A DNA stretch of 64,000 bases from Thermobaculum terrenum ATCC BAA-798 (lineage in GTDB: Bacteria; Chloroflexota; Chloroflexia; Thermobaculales; Thermobaculaceae), in the NCBI RefSeq assembly GCF_000025005.1, contig NC_013525.1:558001-622000 (forward strand), read 5' to 3'. The notes beneath the pieces are model-generated. The model saw only the letters and a program-made list of their open reading frames with translations. It was not told where the DNA came from and ran no database searches. This document shows, piece by piece, positions 35,691 through 45,181 of the stretch; the first letter of the stretch is position 1; each line of letters begins with the position of its first letter. The position numbers and the translations under genes were made by a program.

Positions 35691-36362
35691 ATGAAGAGGT
35701 TAGTTGCACTATTGTCGGTGGTCATGCTGCTCATAGCAGCAGTGGCTTATAGCTACCTTAAGCCCACAGCAGCACCAAGTGGGCCCATAACCGCTGATCC
35801 CGTGTCCACGCCTTCCGGGGATACTGACGCCCGCGTATTCACCATCAGTCAGGATGGCTCCCAGGCCAGGTTCATCATAGATGAGGTTTTGAACGGCTCT
35901 CCCAAAACGGTCGTGGGAACCACCAACCAGGTAGCAGGGCAGATATCCATAGATCCGAACGACGTATCATCCACTCGTGTGGGCACCATACGCATCAACG
36001 CCCGTACTTTCCAGACAGATAGCTCGCAGAGGGATCGAGCTATCCAGAACAGGATCCTGGAGACCAGCAGCTATGAGTTCATAACTTTCACTCCCAGAGA
36101 GATCACTGGCCTGCCAGGCGATCCTGCCATCGGCAGAACCTACAACCTCAAGGTCACAGGTGACCTGAAGATCAAAGATGTATCCAGGGAAGTAACTTTT
36201 GATGTTACCGTCAAGCCCGAGAGCCAGAGCAGGCTAACTGGTAAGGCAACGGCCACTATCAAGTATGCCGACTGGGGAATAAGCATTCCTCAGGTGCCGT
36301 TTGTGGCCAATGTGTCGGATGAGGTCCGCCTGGAACTGGATTTTCTGGCAGTATCCTCATAG
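35691..36362 (+). CDS. YceI-family lipid-binding protein
   Basis: 223 residues, N-terminal membrane or signal helix (LVALLSVVMLLIAAVAYSYL), then the YceI lipocalin-like domain with TRVGTIRINARTFQTDSSQRDRAIQNRIL and SYEFITFTPREI and the closing DVSREVTFDVTV. Family members bind polyprenoid or fatty lipids extracytoplasmically. The anchor suggests it stays on the membrane. Follows htrA after 85 bp and ends before a strong hairpin. Confidence 0.93.
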   Translation: MKRLVALLSVVMLLIAAVAYSYLKPTAAPSGPITADPVSTPSGDTDARVFTISQDGSQARFIIDEVLNGSPKTVVGTTNQVAGQISIDPNDVSSTRVGTIRINARTFQTDSSQRDRAIQNRILETSSYEFITFTPREITGLPGDPAIGRTYNLKVTGDLKIKDVSREVTFDVTVKPESQSRLTGKATATIKYADWGISIPQVPFVANVSDEVRLELDFLAVSS

Positions 36363-36375
36363 AGCTGGTTGCTTC

Positions 36376-36411
36376 GTGTACAGATATGCCTAAGCAGGCA
36401 TATCTGTACAC
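36376..36411. terminator. Bidirectional hairpin between yceI and lon
   Basis: Perfect 16-bp stem (36376-36391 with 36396-36411) around AAGC, between convergent genes. No long T run on either side. Confidence 0.75.
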
Positions 36412-36421
36412 CTGTCATGCA

Positions 36422-38848
36422 TCAGGTTTCCTCAAGCACCGGCAACTCGGTTAATGCGACCTGCATGGCATCCTCGATGTTGTCTACCAGCACGAATCGC
36501 ATCTGATCCCTCAGCTCTTGGGGTATATCCTCCAGGTCCTGTTCGTTTTCTTTGGGGAGGATCACCGTCTTGATCCCCGCTCGGTGGGCAGCAAGCACTT
36601 TCTCTTTTATGCCACCCACTGGAAGAACCTTGCCCCTCAGCGTGATCTCACCAGTCATGGCAACGTCGCTGCGTACGAGCCGGCTTGAGCCCAGGGAAGC
36701 CAGAGCAGCCACGATGGCCAGCCCCGCAGATGGGCCGTCCTTGGGTATAGCCCCTGCAGGAACGTGTATGTGCACAGTCTTCCCCGTGAAAGCGTCTGGA
36801 TTCACCCCCAGAGGGTCAGCCTCTGACCGGACGTAGGACAGAGCTATCTGCGCTGATTCCCTCATTACTTCTCCTAGCATGCCTGTGAGTATTACTCTGG
36901 GATGAGGGTCTGGCATCATGGTGGCTTCGATGAACAGGATCTCTCCGCCTGTGGGTGTCCACGCCAGACCAGTGGCCACACCGGGTCGCGTTATCCTCTC
37001 GGCAGTGCTATGGAAGTGTCTGGGATGTCCCAGGTATTCCTGCAGATTGTCCGGGGTGATCTCGATGGACTGAGCCGCACCGTCTGCTATTGCCCTGGCC
37101 ACCTTGCGGCAGATCGTTGCTATCTGCCTGTCAAGGTTCCTGACTCCTGCCTCCTGTGTATATTCTCTGATGATCTTTCTGATGGATTCCTCGGTGAACC
37201 TTAGCTCGCTATCCTGGATGCCGTGAGCTCGCATCTGCTTGGGTATGAGGTATCTTTGGGCTATAAAGAGTTTCTCCTGCTCGGTGTAGCCCGATATCTG
37301 TATTACTTCCATCCTGTCCAGCAAGGGCGCAGGGATGGTATCCAGCGTGTTTGCCGTAGCTATGAACAGTACCTGCGAGAGATCAAACGGCACTCCCAGA
37401 TAGTTATCAACAAAGCTGTGGTTCTGTGCGGGGTCGAGGACCTCCAGCAGCGCAGCTGCGGGATCTCCCTGAAAACCTACTGTTATCTTATCTATCTCGT
37501 CCAGCATGAATACTGGGTCTTTGGTGCCAACCCTCCTCATACCCTGGATAATTCTGCCTGGCATGGCTCCTATATAGGTCCTGCGGTGGCCTCGTATCTC
37601 GGCTTCGTCCCTTATGCCTCCCAGGCTCATGCGGATGAACTTCCTCCCCAGCGCCCTGGCTATGCTCTGCCCCAGGCTGGTCTTACCAACACCCGGCGGA
37701 CCAACAAAGCACAGTATTGGTTCTCTCAGCGTGTCGCCAGATCCCGAAGGTATTGTGTTTTGCTCACCCGTACCTTCCTGGCCAGAGAGGTTGCTTACCC
37801 TCTGCTCTCTAAGCTTGCGCACGGCCAGGTGCTCTATTATCCTGTCCTTTACCTTTTCCAGGTCGTAATGGTCCTCGTCCAGGATCTCCCTGGCTCTCTG
37901 CGTATCTATGGTCCCTCCGGAGAGTTTGTTCCATGGCAGGTCCGCCAGCCACTCCAGATATGTCCGGATGATAGCGTACTCTGGTGAAGCCATGGGGATG
38001 GTGGACAGCCTGTTCAGCTCCCGTTCGGCTTCTTTTCTGGCTTCCTCGGGTAGTCCTGCCTCTTCGATCCTGCGTCTGAGCTCGTTGACCTCGGACTGCT
38101 CAGGACCTTCTCCCAGCTGGGACTGGATAGTACGCAACTGTTCTCTCAGGTAAGCTTCCCTCTGGGCCTGGGTAAGCCTCTCCTGCGTCTCGCTCTGGAT
38201 GCGCTGGCTTATCTCCCTTATCGACAGCTCCTTCTGGAGGATCTCTACCAGCCTTCTTAGCTTGACTTCCAGAGGCTCCAGCTCAAGCAGTTCCTGCCTG
38301 GTGTCGACATCGAGCTGGATGGCTCCCGCAATGAAATAGAAGGTTTGGATAGGGTCCTGAATGCTGTCCAGAGTGGGTAGAATCTCATTTGGCAGGTCTG
38401 GTGATATCTCCACCATCCTGCGGAACAGATCGACGGCCACCCTTCGGAGGGCTTCTTCCTCCACGTTGTTCTCGGTCTGGTCCGGGGCAGGATCGATTCT
38501 GGCCACCAGGTAGGGCTGGGTAGATATAAAATCTAGAATCCTCACCCGCTGCACGCCCTGTACCACTATTCTCAGCGTGCCATCGGGTGCCCTGACCAGG
38601 TGATGTATGGTTGCTACGGTGCCTATCCTGTAGATATCATCTGGCCCCGCCTGCTCGACGTTCCTGCTTCTTTGGGCTACTAATACGATCAGCCTTCGGC
38701 TTCTCATGGAGTCGTCTACTAGGCGTATGGACCTTTCCTGCCCTACAACTATCGGCAGCACCGCGAAGGGGTATATCACCGAATCCCTTAGAGGCAGCAC
38801 AGGCAACAGGCTGGGTATATTAGCCTCCGGCTGTTCCTGATTGTTCAT
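36422..38848 (-). CDS. lon: ATP-dependent protease Lon
   Basis: 808 residues from ATG 38848 (GGAGG 5 nt upstream; ATG 38866 is possible). N-terminal substrate domain (LPVLPLRDSVIYPFAVLPI), AAA+ module with Walker A GPPGVGKTSLG and Walker B VFMLDEIDK, and the C-terminal peptidase with Ser in KDGPSAGLAI and Lys in KEKVLAAHRAGI. Degrades misfolded and regulatory proteins. Last gene of the sigma-hsp20-lon run; 17 bp separate it from hsp20. Confidence 0.98.
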   Translation of the reverse strand: MNNQEQPEANIPSLLPVLPLRDSVIYPFAVLPIVVGQERSIRLVDDSMRSRRLIVLVAQRSRNVEQAGPDDIYRIGTVATIHHLVRAPDGTLRIVVQGVQRVRILDFISTQPYLVARIDPAPDQTENNVEEEALRRVAVDLFRRMVEISPDLPNEILPTLDSIQDPIQTFYFIAGAIQLDVDTRQELLELEPLEVKLRRLVEILQKELSIREISQRIQSETQERLTQAQREAYLREQLRTIQSQLGEGPEQSEVNELRRRIEEAGLPEEARKEAERELNRLSTIPMASPEYAIIRTYLEWLADLPWNKLSGGTIDTQRAREILDEDHYDLEKVKDRIIEHLAVRKLREQRVSNLSGQEGTGEQNTIPSGSGDTLREPILCFVGPPGVGKTSLGQSIARALGRKFIRMSLGGIRDEAEIRGHRRTYIGAMPGRIIQGMRRVGTKDPVFMLDEIDKITVGFQGDPAAALLEVLDPAQNHSFVDNYLGVPFDLSQVLFIATANTLDTIPAPLLDRMEVIQISGYTEQEKLFIAQRYLIPKQMRAHGIQDSELRFTEESIRKIIREYTQEAGVRNLDRQIATICRKVARAIADGAAQSIEITPDNLQEYLGHPRHFHSTAERITRPGVATGLAWTPTGGEILFIEATMMPDPHPRVILTGMLGEVMRESAQIALSYVRSEADPLGVNPDAFTGKTVHIHVPAGAIPKDGPSAGLAIVAALASLGSSRLVRSDVAMTGEITLRGKVLPVGGIKEKVLAAHRAGIKTVILPKENEQDLEDIPQELRDQMRFVLVDNIEDAMQVALTELPVLEET

Positions 38849-38865
38849 ATCAGCCTCCATGGTCA

Positions 38866-39288
38866 TTAGCTTCTATTGTTCTCAGCTACTTTGGGAAGCG
38901 TGATGCGAAGTATGCCGTTATCGTAGTTTGCCTCGACACCCTCAGGATCTATACTCGTGGCAATGGCGATCTCCAGTCGGAATGGCCCATGACGAATCTC
39001 GGCGTGTCGGTACACCCCATCCTCCCCGCAGATGTTTATGCTTCTCTCGCCCTCGACCACTAGCGCGTTCTCGTACAGGGTGACGTCTATGTCCTCGGCT
39101 TTTATACCCGCGAGCTCGACGATGATGTTTATATGTCTTGGCGTCTCACATATATCCGTCATAGGCCGCCATACTGTGGAGCCCAGTCGGAACATGGGCT
39201 GCCGGATGCCCAGCAGCCCGCTCATGACGTTCAGATCATCAAAAGGAGCACTGATCGTGTACTGGTAGCGCAGGTATCTGTAGCGCAT
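38866..39288 (-). CDS. Small heat-shock protein Hsp20 (first)
   Basis: 140 residues from ATG 39288, with AGAGGAAA upstream. Alpha-crystallin domain (INIIVELAGIKAEDIDVTLYENALVVEGER...NGILRITLPKVAE). ATP-independent holdase that keeps unfolding proteins soluble. Starts 28 bp after the sigma-factor gene and precedes lon, forming a protein-quality operon. Confidence 0.92.
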   Translation of the reverse strand: MRYRYLRYQYTISAPFDDLNVMSGLLGIRQPMFRLGSTVWRPMTDICETPRHINIIVELAGIKAEDIDVTLYENALVVEGERSINICGEDGVYRHAEIRHGPFRLEIAIATSIDPEGVEANYDNGILRITLPKVAENNRS

Positions 39289-39316
39289 AGGGTTTCCTCT
39301 CTCCACTATCCGAACT

Positions 39317-40063
39317 TCAGGCTTTAGATATATCCTTTGTAGCAGATTCTAGCTTCTGTTGGATCTTCCTGCTCTGCTCATCTTCCAGGTGCATGCTCTC
39401 CACCTTGGAGAATATATCCTCAGAAGGTGCAGACCCTTCCAGCTCCTCGTACTCTTCGGTCAGCATCTCCTTGAGGTAATTCCTGGCCAGCTCTATCCTG
39501 TAGCGTATGTCCTCTGGTTTCTGCCCTTCGATGCGGGCTATCTCCTCTACGCTCATACCATCAACCACGTGCATCAGGAATGGCTCCCTCCAGGATTCAG
39601 GCAGATGACCAATTATGCTGGCCAGCGCTGACTGGAACTCCCGCCTCTCTATTATCTCCTCAGGGATCGGAGCTGTTGGGTCAGGGAGTACATCCATCAG
39701 CCTTATAGGTCGTTCCATCAGGTAGTCGGAGTCGTAGTTACCTCCTATCGGTTGCTCGAGAGAAATCTCCCTGCGCCTCTGCCGAGCCTCCCTCACCAGG
39801 TTGTTCAGTACTCTTCTTACAAACCTTCTAAGCCATGGGTACAGCGGGCTGTCTGGAGGTAACTCTCGGTACCTGCGCAGTGCCTCCACAAGGGCCTGGT
39901 CTACAACCTCTATCGGATGCACGAACCCTGGGGCGAGCTCGCCTGTCGATTCGTAATATCTAATGCGCCTGCGAGCGTAGTTTACCAATGGTCTCAGGTA
40001 CTTGATGGCCTCTCGTGGGAAATCTTCAGGTTCCCTTATACTAGCTTCAACTCTAGCTGTCAC
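39317..40063 (-). CDS. Sigma-70 family (ECF-like) sigma factor
   Basis: 248 residues. Region 2 (LVNYARRRIRYYESTG...YPWLRRFVRRVLNNLVREARQR) and region 4 (ALASIIGHLPESWREPFLMHVVDGMSVEEIARIEG) with a helix-turn-helix are visible. A charged 60-residue C-terminal tail (EEYEELEGSAPSEDIFSKV) is unusual for ECF factors. No anti-sigma gene is adjacent. Position at the head of hsp20-lon suggests it drives a heat or protein-stress regulon (inference). Confidence 0.85.
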   Translation of the reverse strand: MTARVEASIREPEDFPREAIKYLRPLVNYARRRIRYYESTGELAPGFVHPIEVVDQALVEALRRYRELPPDSPLYPWLRRFVRRVLNNLVREARQRRREISLEQPIGGNYDSDYLMERPIRLMDVLPDPTAPIPEEIIERREFQSALASIIGHLPESWREPFLMHVVDGMSVEEIARIEGQKPEDIRYRIELARNYLKEMLTEEYEELEGSAPSEDIFSKVESMHLEDEQSRKIQQKLESATKDISKA

Positions 40064-40138
40064 TGATATCCCCCGGGATATTATGGTGTTGTACGTAATA
40101 AAGTGTATTAGTTTTGCTTATATAAAACCAGGGGCATC

Positions 40139-40166
40139 TGTGGCTGTGCCGGCCGGCACAGCCACA
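40139..40166. terminator. Perfect 28-bp palindrome after second hsp20
   Basis: TGTGGCTGTGCCGG and its exact complement CCGGCACAGCCACA abut without a loop. It lies 9 bp after the hsp20 stop and 75 bp before the sigma-factor gene. Likely terminator separating two transcripts, though an operator is possible. Confidence 0.65.
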
Positions 40167-40175
40167 GAGCTAAAC

Positions 40176-40661
40176 TTACTGAGTAGTGGATTGAGGCTCT
40201 ATAGATGGCTGAGAGGTCTGTGCACCTGTCGTGATCTGTATTCTCCTTGGCTTAGACTCTTCAGCCTTCGGCAGAGTGAGTACTAGCTCCCCATTCTCGT
40301 ACTTGGCACTGGCCTGGTCGCCACTTATCCTCGTTGGCAGGGTGAACGTACGCGTCACCTTTCCAAGCCTGCGCTCTCTCACCAGGTAGCTACCTTCTCT
40401 CCTCTCGCCTTCCTCCTTGTGCTCGGCGCTGATCGTGAGCGTATCACCAGTTATGGATACGTTGATCTCCTCGGGTTTGTATCCTGGCAGGGATGCCCTC
40501 AGCACGAAGTTGTCATCCGTCTCTTCAATATCCACCGGGAAGGAAGATTCCCTTGTGCCCATCAGTAGCGAGGGACTCACGAAGCTTTCCTCCAGCAAGC
40601 GGTTGACTGCGTCCCGAAGACTCATCATCTCTCTGAATGGATCCCATCTCTGTATCGACAT
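40176..40661 (-). CDS. Small heat-shock protein Hsp20 (second)
   Basis: 161 residues. The N-terminus SIQRWDPFREMMSLRDAVNRL is typical of bacterial class A Hsp20. Alpha-crystallin domain residues about 40-135 (NFVLRASLPGYKPEEINVSI, GELVLTLPKAEE) and a C-terminal Gln/Ser/Thr-rich tail. AGGAGGT precedes the ATG. Separately transcribed, divergent from RNase Z. Distinct from the first Hsp20, so hetero-oligomers or different substrates are possible. Confidence 0.95.
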   Translation of the reverse strand: MSIQRWDPFREMMSLRDAVNRLLEESFVSPSLLMGTRESSFPVDIEETDDNFVLRASLPGYKPEEINVSITGDTLTISAEHKEEGERREGSYLVRERRLGKVTRTFTLPTRISGDQASAKYENGELVLTLPKAEESKPRRIQITTGAQTSQPSIEPQSTTQ

Positions 40662-40786
40662 CTTCTTACCTCCTGCAGAGATATTCTTCCCGATGTGAGC
40701 GTGAGCATTGCGTGTGCCAAGGCTACAGTCTATAGGGTATAGTGTGTGATTGAATCGCCAATAATTTGAGGATTTCAGCTGATCTT

Positions 40787-41710
40787 ATGCTTGATGTTAC
40801 TCTCTTAGGAACAAGTGGGACATTACCCCTGCCAGGCAGGTATCTTTCATCAGCCTTGATAAGGATCGGCGGCAAACTCTTCCTCATAGACTGTGGGGAG
40901 GGCACTCAGGTAGCTCTTCGAGCTAAGGGTTGGGGCATCAGGAGAATAGACTCTATCCTGCTCACGCACTCACATGCCGACCACGTGCTGGGCCTGCCAG
41001 GACTGCTACTGACTTTGGCTTTCAGCCAGAGGGGAGCTGAGGAGCCTCTCCGCATCTTTGGCCCGCCATCGGTGTTGCCCGTGCTGGAGTCTATCAGGGT
41101 CTTTGCCCCAAGGTTACCCTATCCCGTCTATTTCATTCCCCTTGAGGTCGGAGATGAGGTGGATGTAACAGATAATCTGAAGCTGTTTGCTGGTCCCACG
41201 GAGCACGACGTACCTTGCCTTTCCTATTCTCTGTACGTGCCAAGAAGTCCCAAATTCGACGTAGAAAGAGCTAATTCCCTGGGGGTTCCCCGAGATCTGT
41301 GGGGGCGCCTCCAGCGAGGCGAGAGCGTCTTTGTGGGTGAAAGAGAGATCCAACCTCAAGACGTCCTGGGCCCGCCCAGAAAAGGGCTGAAGCTAGTATT
41401 TATCACCGACACCAGGTTCACTGAGGATCTTGTGTCCTTTGCTTCTAAGATCCAACCTCCCGACCTGCTCATATCCGAGGGCATGTATGGGGACGAAAGC
41501 ATGCGTCCTAAGGATTGGGATGTGCCCCACATGACCTTTGCTGAAGCTGCAAAAGTAGCCTCAGCTTCCGGTGCAAGGCTTCTGTGGTTGACTCATTACA
41601 GCCCTATGATGGCGGATCCATCCAGGTACATAGAGAATGCTCGCAGGATATTCCCCAACGCCATCGCAGCGCAGGATGGCACAGAGATCTCTTTGAGCTA
41701 CGAGGACTAA
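40787..41710 (+). CDS. rnz: Ribonuclease Z
   Basis: Endonuclease that trims tRNA 3' trailers, needed here because at least tRNA-Arg lacks an encoded CCA. 307 residues from ATG 40787 (MLDVTLLGTSGTLPLPGR is the family N-terminus). Metallo-beta-lactamase fold with FLIDCGEGTQVALRA, LTHSHADHVLGLPGLL, FITDTRFTEDL and LWLTHYSPM providing zinc ligands. Normal length for the short bacterial form. Confidence 0.95.
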   Translation: MLDVTLLGTSGTLPLPGRYLSSALIRIGGKLFLIDCGEGTQVALRAKGWGIRRIDSILLTHSHADHVLGLPGLLLTLAFSQRGAEEPLRIFGPPSVLPVLESIRVFAPRLPYPVYFIPLEVGDEVDVTDNLKLFAGPTEHDVPCLSYSLYVPRSPKFDVERANSLGVPRDLWGRLQRGESVFVGEREIQPQDVLGPPRKGLKLVFITDTRFTEDLVSFASKIQPPDLLISEGMYGDESMRPKDWDVPHMTFAEAAKVASASGARLLWLTHYSPMMADPSRYIENARRIFPNAIAAQDGTEISLSYED

Positions 41711-41795
41711 ATCGTTATCAACAAGGTACCATGTGTGGCACAATGTGAATTGGGGGTACACCTGCCTAATAAACCTTGAAAGGATTTCAAAAGAT

Positions 41796-42860
41796 ATGAC
41801 AGTGCGTGTTGGCTTCATAGGAACAGGAGGAATAGCTACAAGTCATCTGCTTAACCTGGCATCTATAGAGGATGCAGAAGTTGTCGCTCTATGTGATATA
41901 GCTCCCAACAGGGTAGAAGAGGCCAGGGAATACGTAAACAGGAACATCCTGACCAGATCGGAAGCCGAGGGCGTAGAGCCCAGGCTGATCGAAGCCGCTA
42001 CGTACACTGACTACAGACAAATGATAAGAAATGAGCGGCTGGATGCGGTCTACATCTGCCTGCCCCCGTTTGCACATGGCGATCCAGAACATGCTGCGTT
42101 GGATGCGAACCTGCACATGCTAGTAGAGAAGCCCGTTGCGTTGGATCTGCGAGTCGCCAACGACATATTGCGCAGGATAAACGAGCAGGGTGTCATAGCT
42201 ACCGCGGGCTATCAATTGAGGTACATGGGCTTTATAGATAAGGCCATTGAGCTCTTGAGGAATACCGTTATCGGACAGACCATAGTCCTGCGCTTTACCA
42301 GGACCCCTGGTACCAGCTGGTATCACCGACAGGATAGATCTGGTGGCATGATGATAGAGATGGCCACTCATCAGGTGGATCTTCTCAGGTTCCTGGTGGG
42401 GGAGATACGTAAGGTCTATGCAGCCGCTGCCACACGAATAAACAACCTGGACAATCCGGAGTACGATATATTTGACGTTAACTCTTCGACCTTCACGTTC
42501 GACAATGGAGCCGTATGCAGCTTCGCTATCAACTTCCTTACCGGCCCTTCTGGCTTGCCAGATCTAAGGGGAGTTCACATCTTCTGCAAGGACTACATCC
42601 TTTCGATGGATATCTCACTCAAGGTCCGACGTGGAGATGATGTCGAGGAGTTTGGTCTGGAACATGACCCAATGCTGGAGGAGGACAAAGCCTTTATAGA
42701 GGCGGTGAAGACCTCCAATCCAGCGATCCTTAGATCTGATTACCTCAGCGCAGTGCGCACACTGGCTGTAACCATAGCCAATGATAGGTCTGCAAGATCT
42801 GGCATGCCTGTAGATGTCAACGAATTGTTGCGGGCGGAGGCCCCGCAGGCTGCCTGGTAA
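41796..42860 (+). CDS. Gfo/Idh/MocA-family oxidoreductase (first)
   Basis: 354 residues from ATG 41796 (AAGGA upstream; 21 extra residues in the longer frame have no family match). Rossmann motif VGFIGTGGIATSHL, EKPVALDL with the catalytic-region Lys, and MMIEMATHQVDLLRFLVG. NAD(P)-dependent dehydrogenase for a sugar or inositol derivative. The next gene, a sugar isomerase, starts 22 bp later, so the two likely act in one catabolic route. Confidence 0.93.
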   Translation: MTVRVGFIGTGGIATSHLLNLASIEDAEVVALCDIAPNRVEEAREYVNRNILTRSEAEGVEPRLIEAATYTDYRQMIRNERLDAVYICLPPFAHGDPEHAALDANLHMLVEKPVALDLRVANDILRRINEQGVIATAGYQLRYMGFIDKAIELLRNTVIGQTIVLRFTRTPGTSWYHRQDRSGGMMIEMATHQVDLLRFLVGEIRKVYAAAATRINNLDNPEYDIFDVNSSTFTFDNGAVCSFAINFLTGPSGLPDLRGVHIFCKDYILSMDISLKVRRGDDVEEFGLEHDPMLEEDKAFIEAVKTSNPAILRSDYLSAVRTLAVTIANDRSARSGMPVDVNELLRAEAPQAAW

Positions 42861-42882
42861 AATTTTCGAGAGGAGAAAGAAG

Positions 42883-43635
42883 GTGCTTATAGGAGCTCGT
42901 CAGGATTGCGTACTAGGTGATACTCTGGAAGATCGCATGAGGATACTAAAGGCCCTGGGATACGACTTCGTTGAGCTGGCGCTCACTCGTTCGGAGATAG
43001 CAGGGCTGGATGCTCATTCCGCCGACTACTACAAGAACATCGTGGAAAGTACCGGCTTACCTATACTCTCCACCAGCATGGGACATTTTGGGCATTTCGC
43101 ATCCCTCAACGATGAGGAAAGAGCAGAGATAGTATCGCATGTGGACAAGCTTATAACCTTCACTCATGACATAGGTGCTGATGCTATACTGCTGGCCACA
43201 CAGGAAGAGAGCCTGAAAGTGAGCGAGTACCTAAGTATCTACAGGCAGCATATTTTACCGCTGGCGGACAAGGCTTTGGACCTGGGAGTAACCTTGGCCC
43301 TAGAGCACGTCAACTGGTACAAGCCCTGGGCTCTAGCTGAGCTAGTGAAGGGACTCAATCATCCAGCGGTTGGCATCTACTTTGACATGGGCAACTGCCT
43401 ATACGTGGGCGAGAACCCAAAGGAACAGGCCAAAATATGCGCTCCCTACACAGCGCATCTACATATCAAAGGGGGACCTGTGGCGCCACTGGCTGCCATG
43501 CCGCTGGAGGAGATCAAGAGCATACTTGAGGCTGGAGGTTTCCATGGGAGGGGTTGTTTGGAGATCATGACGGTGGAGGGCAACAGGCACCTATCCGAGG
43601 CTATGGGCTTGCTGAGGATGGCCGGGTACAAGTAG
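42883..43635 (+). CDS. Sugar phosphate isomerase/epimerase (TIM barrel)
   Basis: 250 residues from GTG 42883 with AGGAGA upstream. Xylose-isomerase-like TIM barrel: YDFVELALTRSEI, ALEHVNWYKP, VGIYFDMGNCLYVGENP with metal ligands Glu/Asp/His, and HLHIKGG. Probably isomerises the product of the adjacent dehydrogenase, as in inositol/hexulose pathways. Its last 158 bp are duplicated at 50027-50188. This copy is complete. Confidence 0.88.
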   Translation: MLIGARQDCVLGDTLEDRMRILKALGYDFVELALTRSEIAGLDAHSADYYKNIVESTGLPILSTSMGHFGHFASLNDEERAEIVSHVDKLITFTHDIGADAILLATQEESLKVSEYLSIYRQHILPLADKALDLGVTLALEHVNWYKPWALAELVKGLNHPAVGIYFDMGNCLYVGENPKEQAKICAPYTAHLHIKGGPVAPLAAMPLEEIKSILEAGGFHGRGCLEIMTVEGNRHLSEAMGLLRMAGYK

Positions 43636-44434
43636 CTCAGAACTTGAAGGTCTCCACCAGTCTCTTGTCGGACTCGCCTGTCACCTGAGCTACCACCTCC
43701 ACATGTGTCTCGAGTCCTGAGCCCTTGAGCTTTTGACGTAGCAGCTCATCTATCTGGAAGATGCCTGCTGCGTTGCTCATATAGATAGTGACCCTTATAG
43801 CTTTCTCCTGCCCTTGGTTTATTTCCACCTTCTCTATGGCGGCAGCGGACACGGAGTGGATGTTGACGTGCCCACTTTCGAAGGGTATTCTGGATCTGCC
43901 CTGGGCCATATCGAGCGCATCGGCCACTCGCACTATGCCTGCCTCCAGAGTGAGGGGTCTACCATCGCTTCTGTGAGTGATGATGGCGTGCAGGGTTTCT
44001 GAGATGATGACTCGGCGTTCAGCTGCAGAGTAGAGGTTACTGAGCAGCTCCTGGAGTTTGGGTAGTGCTATGAAGAGGCTCATGAACTCGTGATCATCTC
44101 TGTGTATGGACATACCGCAGTCATGGAGGAGTGCTGCCAGTACCACAACGACTTCTGCATCGTGCTCGGACATGCCGTGGTCTTTGACTATTGAGGGTTG
44201 TATGTTCTTGGCCATCAGGAGGCGGAGTAACCTAAGAGCCAGATTGGCAACTATCTGCACGTGTACTGGGCCGTGATCGCTCATGCCCAGCCTGTCAACC
44301 CCGTTGACGTTCTGGCACCTCCAGATAGCATGCAGGTCCTCATCGGAGTTCACAATACCTACTAGTTTCTGGAGCGTGGGATTATGTCTTGTCGGCAACC
44401 TGATTATCTCCGAGGGCTGCAACGGGGTGGTGCC
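43472..44434 (+). repeat. 963-bp direct repeat, copy A
   Basis: Same sequence as 50025-50987 (offset 6553) apart from A at 43517 versus G at 50070, the only difference I noticed. Spans the isomerase 3' end and most of the HD-domain gene. It joins a complete isomerase to a 5'-truncated HD gene. Confidence 0.95.
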
Positions 44435-44470
44435 AGACAGATTGACTCTCCTGAAGGCTTCGGAGATCAC
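43637..44470 (-). pseudogene. HD-domain protein, duplicated copy with replaced 5' end
   Basis: Same protein as the intact copy at 50190-51083 from TTPLQPSEIIRLP to the end, but its natural N-terminus is lost at the repeat boundary (44434). A frame from GTG 44470 (ISEAFRRVNLSG) keeps it open to 277 residues without a ribosome-binding site, so expression is doubtful. The HD domain itself is complete (HDAEVVVVLAALLHDCGMSIHRDDH). Confidence 0.7.
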
Positions 44471-44522
44471 GAAAGGAGGGCCGGCCGCTTGGCTCGGCGT
44501 GGGAGAATTCTTCGGCTCTTAC

Positions 44523-45167
44523 CTATTTGGTATCGACGGCGTGTAGGCTTTGGGCCATCGTCTGGAAGTCCTCAAGTAATCCCTCCCTCACGAGCGTTTC
44601 TCTAGAACTGTAGGTGCCATATCCCTCCATCGTCAGATTCATTGGCTGCCCAGCATCCACCAAGAAGGCCACAAGCTGCATTTGATCCTCTGCTGGCCTC
44701 ACAGAGTAAATTACTCCGTTGGCAAGGCCGCTCTCCTTCTGGAACCTCATACCGGTATCCCGCCAAGACATCTCGATGGCCTTGGTCCAGCCAACAGGAT
44801 CGGGATGTTGCCTAAACAGCTCAAGCTGCATGACCCGTAGGTTCTTGTTCCTATCTGCCAACACTCTGTAGTTAGTGGCAGTGAGCACGAGACGATCCGA
44901 CTTGTGCTGGGAGTCGGGAGGCACATAGGCCCGTCTGTCACCCAGGTCCACTGCTTGCCATCTGGCTGGCACGAGCATACCATAGCCGAACTTGCGGTCC
45001 GTCTTGGGAATCAATAGCCCGATGAGGGGGCTATGAGCGCTCGTGGGACCTCCTCCTGGCCTTGTGGGTACTTGGGATGATCGGAGAGCTGCCGCTACGA
45101 GGATGCCTCCTGCCAGCAGGATCACCAGTAGCGGTACGACCAACCATGAGATAATCTTGCGACTCAT
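44523..45167 (-). CDS. Membrane-anchored secreted protein, paralogue of 45862-46896
   Basis: 214 residues from ATG 45167 (GAGGAG upstream). Membrane helix (ISWLVVPLLVILLAGGILVAAAL), then an extracytoplasmic domain with no family I know. It shares a clear pattern with the neighbour at 45862-46896: FGYGMLVPARWQAVDLGDRRAY, LTATNYRVLADRNKN, LELFRQ, IYSVRPAEDQMQLVAF and VREGLLEDFQ. Lies within the segment bracketed by the 963-bp repeat. Confidence 0.75.
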   Translation of the reverse strand: MSRKIISWLVVPLLVILLAGGILVAAALRSSQVPTRPGGGPTSAHSPLIGLLIPKTDRKFGYGMLVPARWQAVDLGDRRAYVPPDSQHKSDRLVLTATNYRVLADRNKNLRVMQLELFRQHPDPVGWTKAIEMSWRDTGMRFQKESGLANGVIYSVRPAEDQMQLVAFLVDAGQPMNLTMEGYGTYSSRETLVREGLLEDFQTMAQSLHAVDTK

Positions 45168-45181
45168 CGCTGTCACTCCTC

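Noticed and set aside
26091-43000. cas genes near the array
   Set aside because: All genes on both sides were read and none resembles Cas1, Cas2, Cas3 or Cascade subunits.
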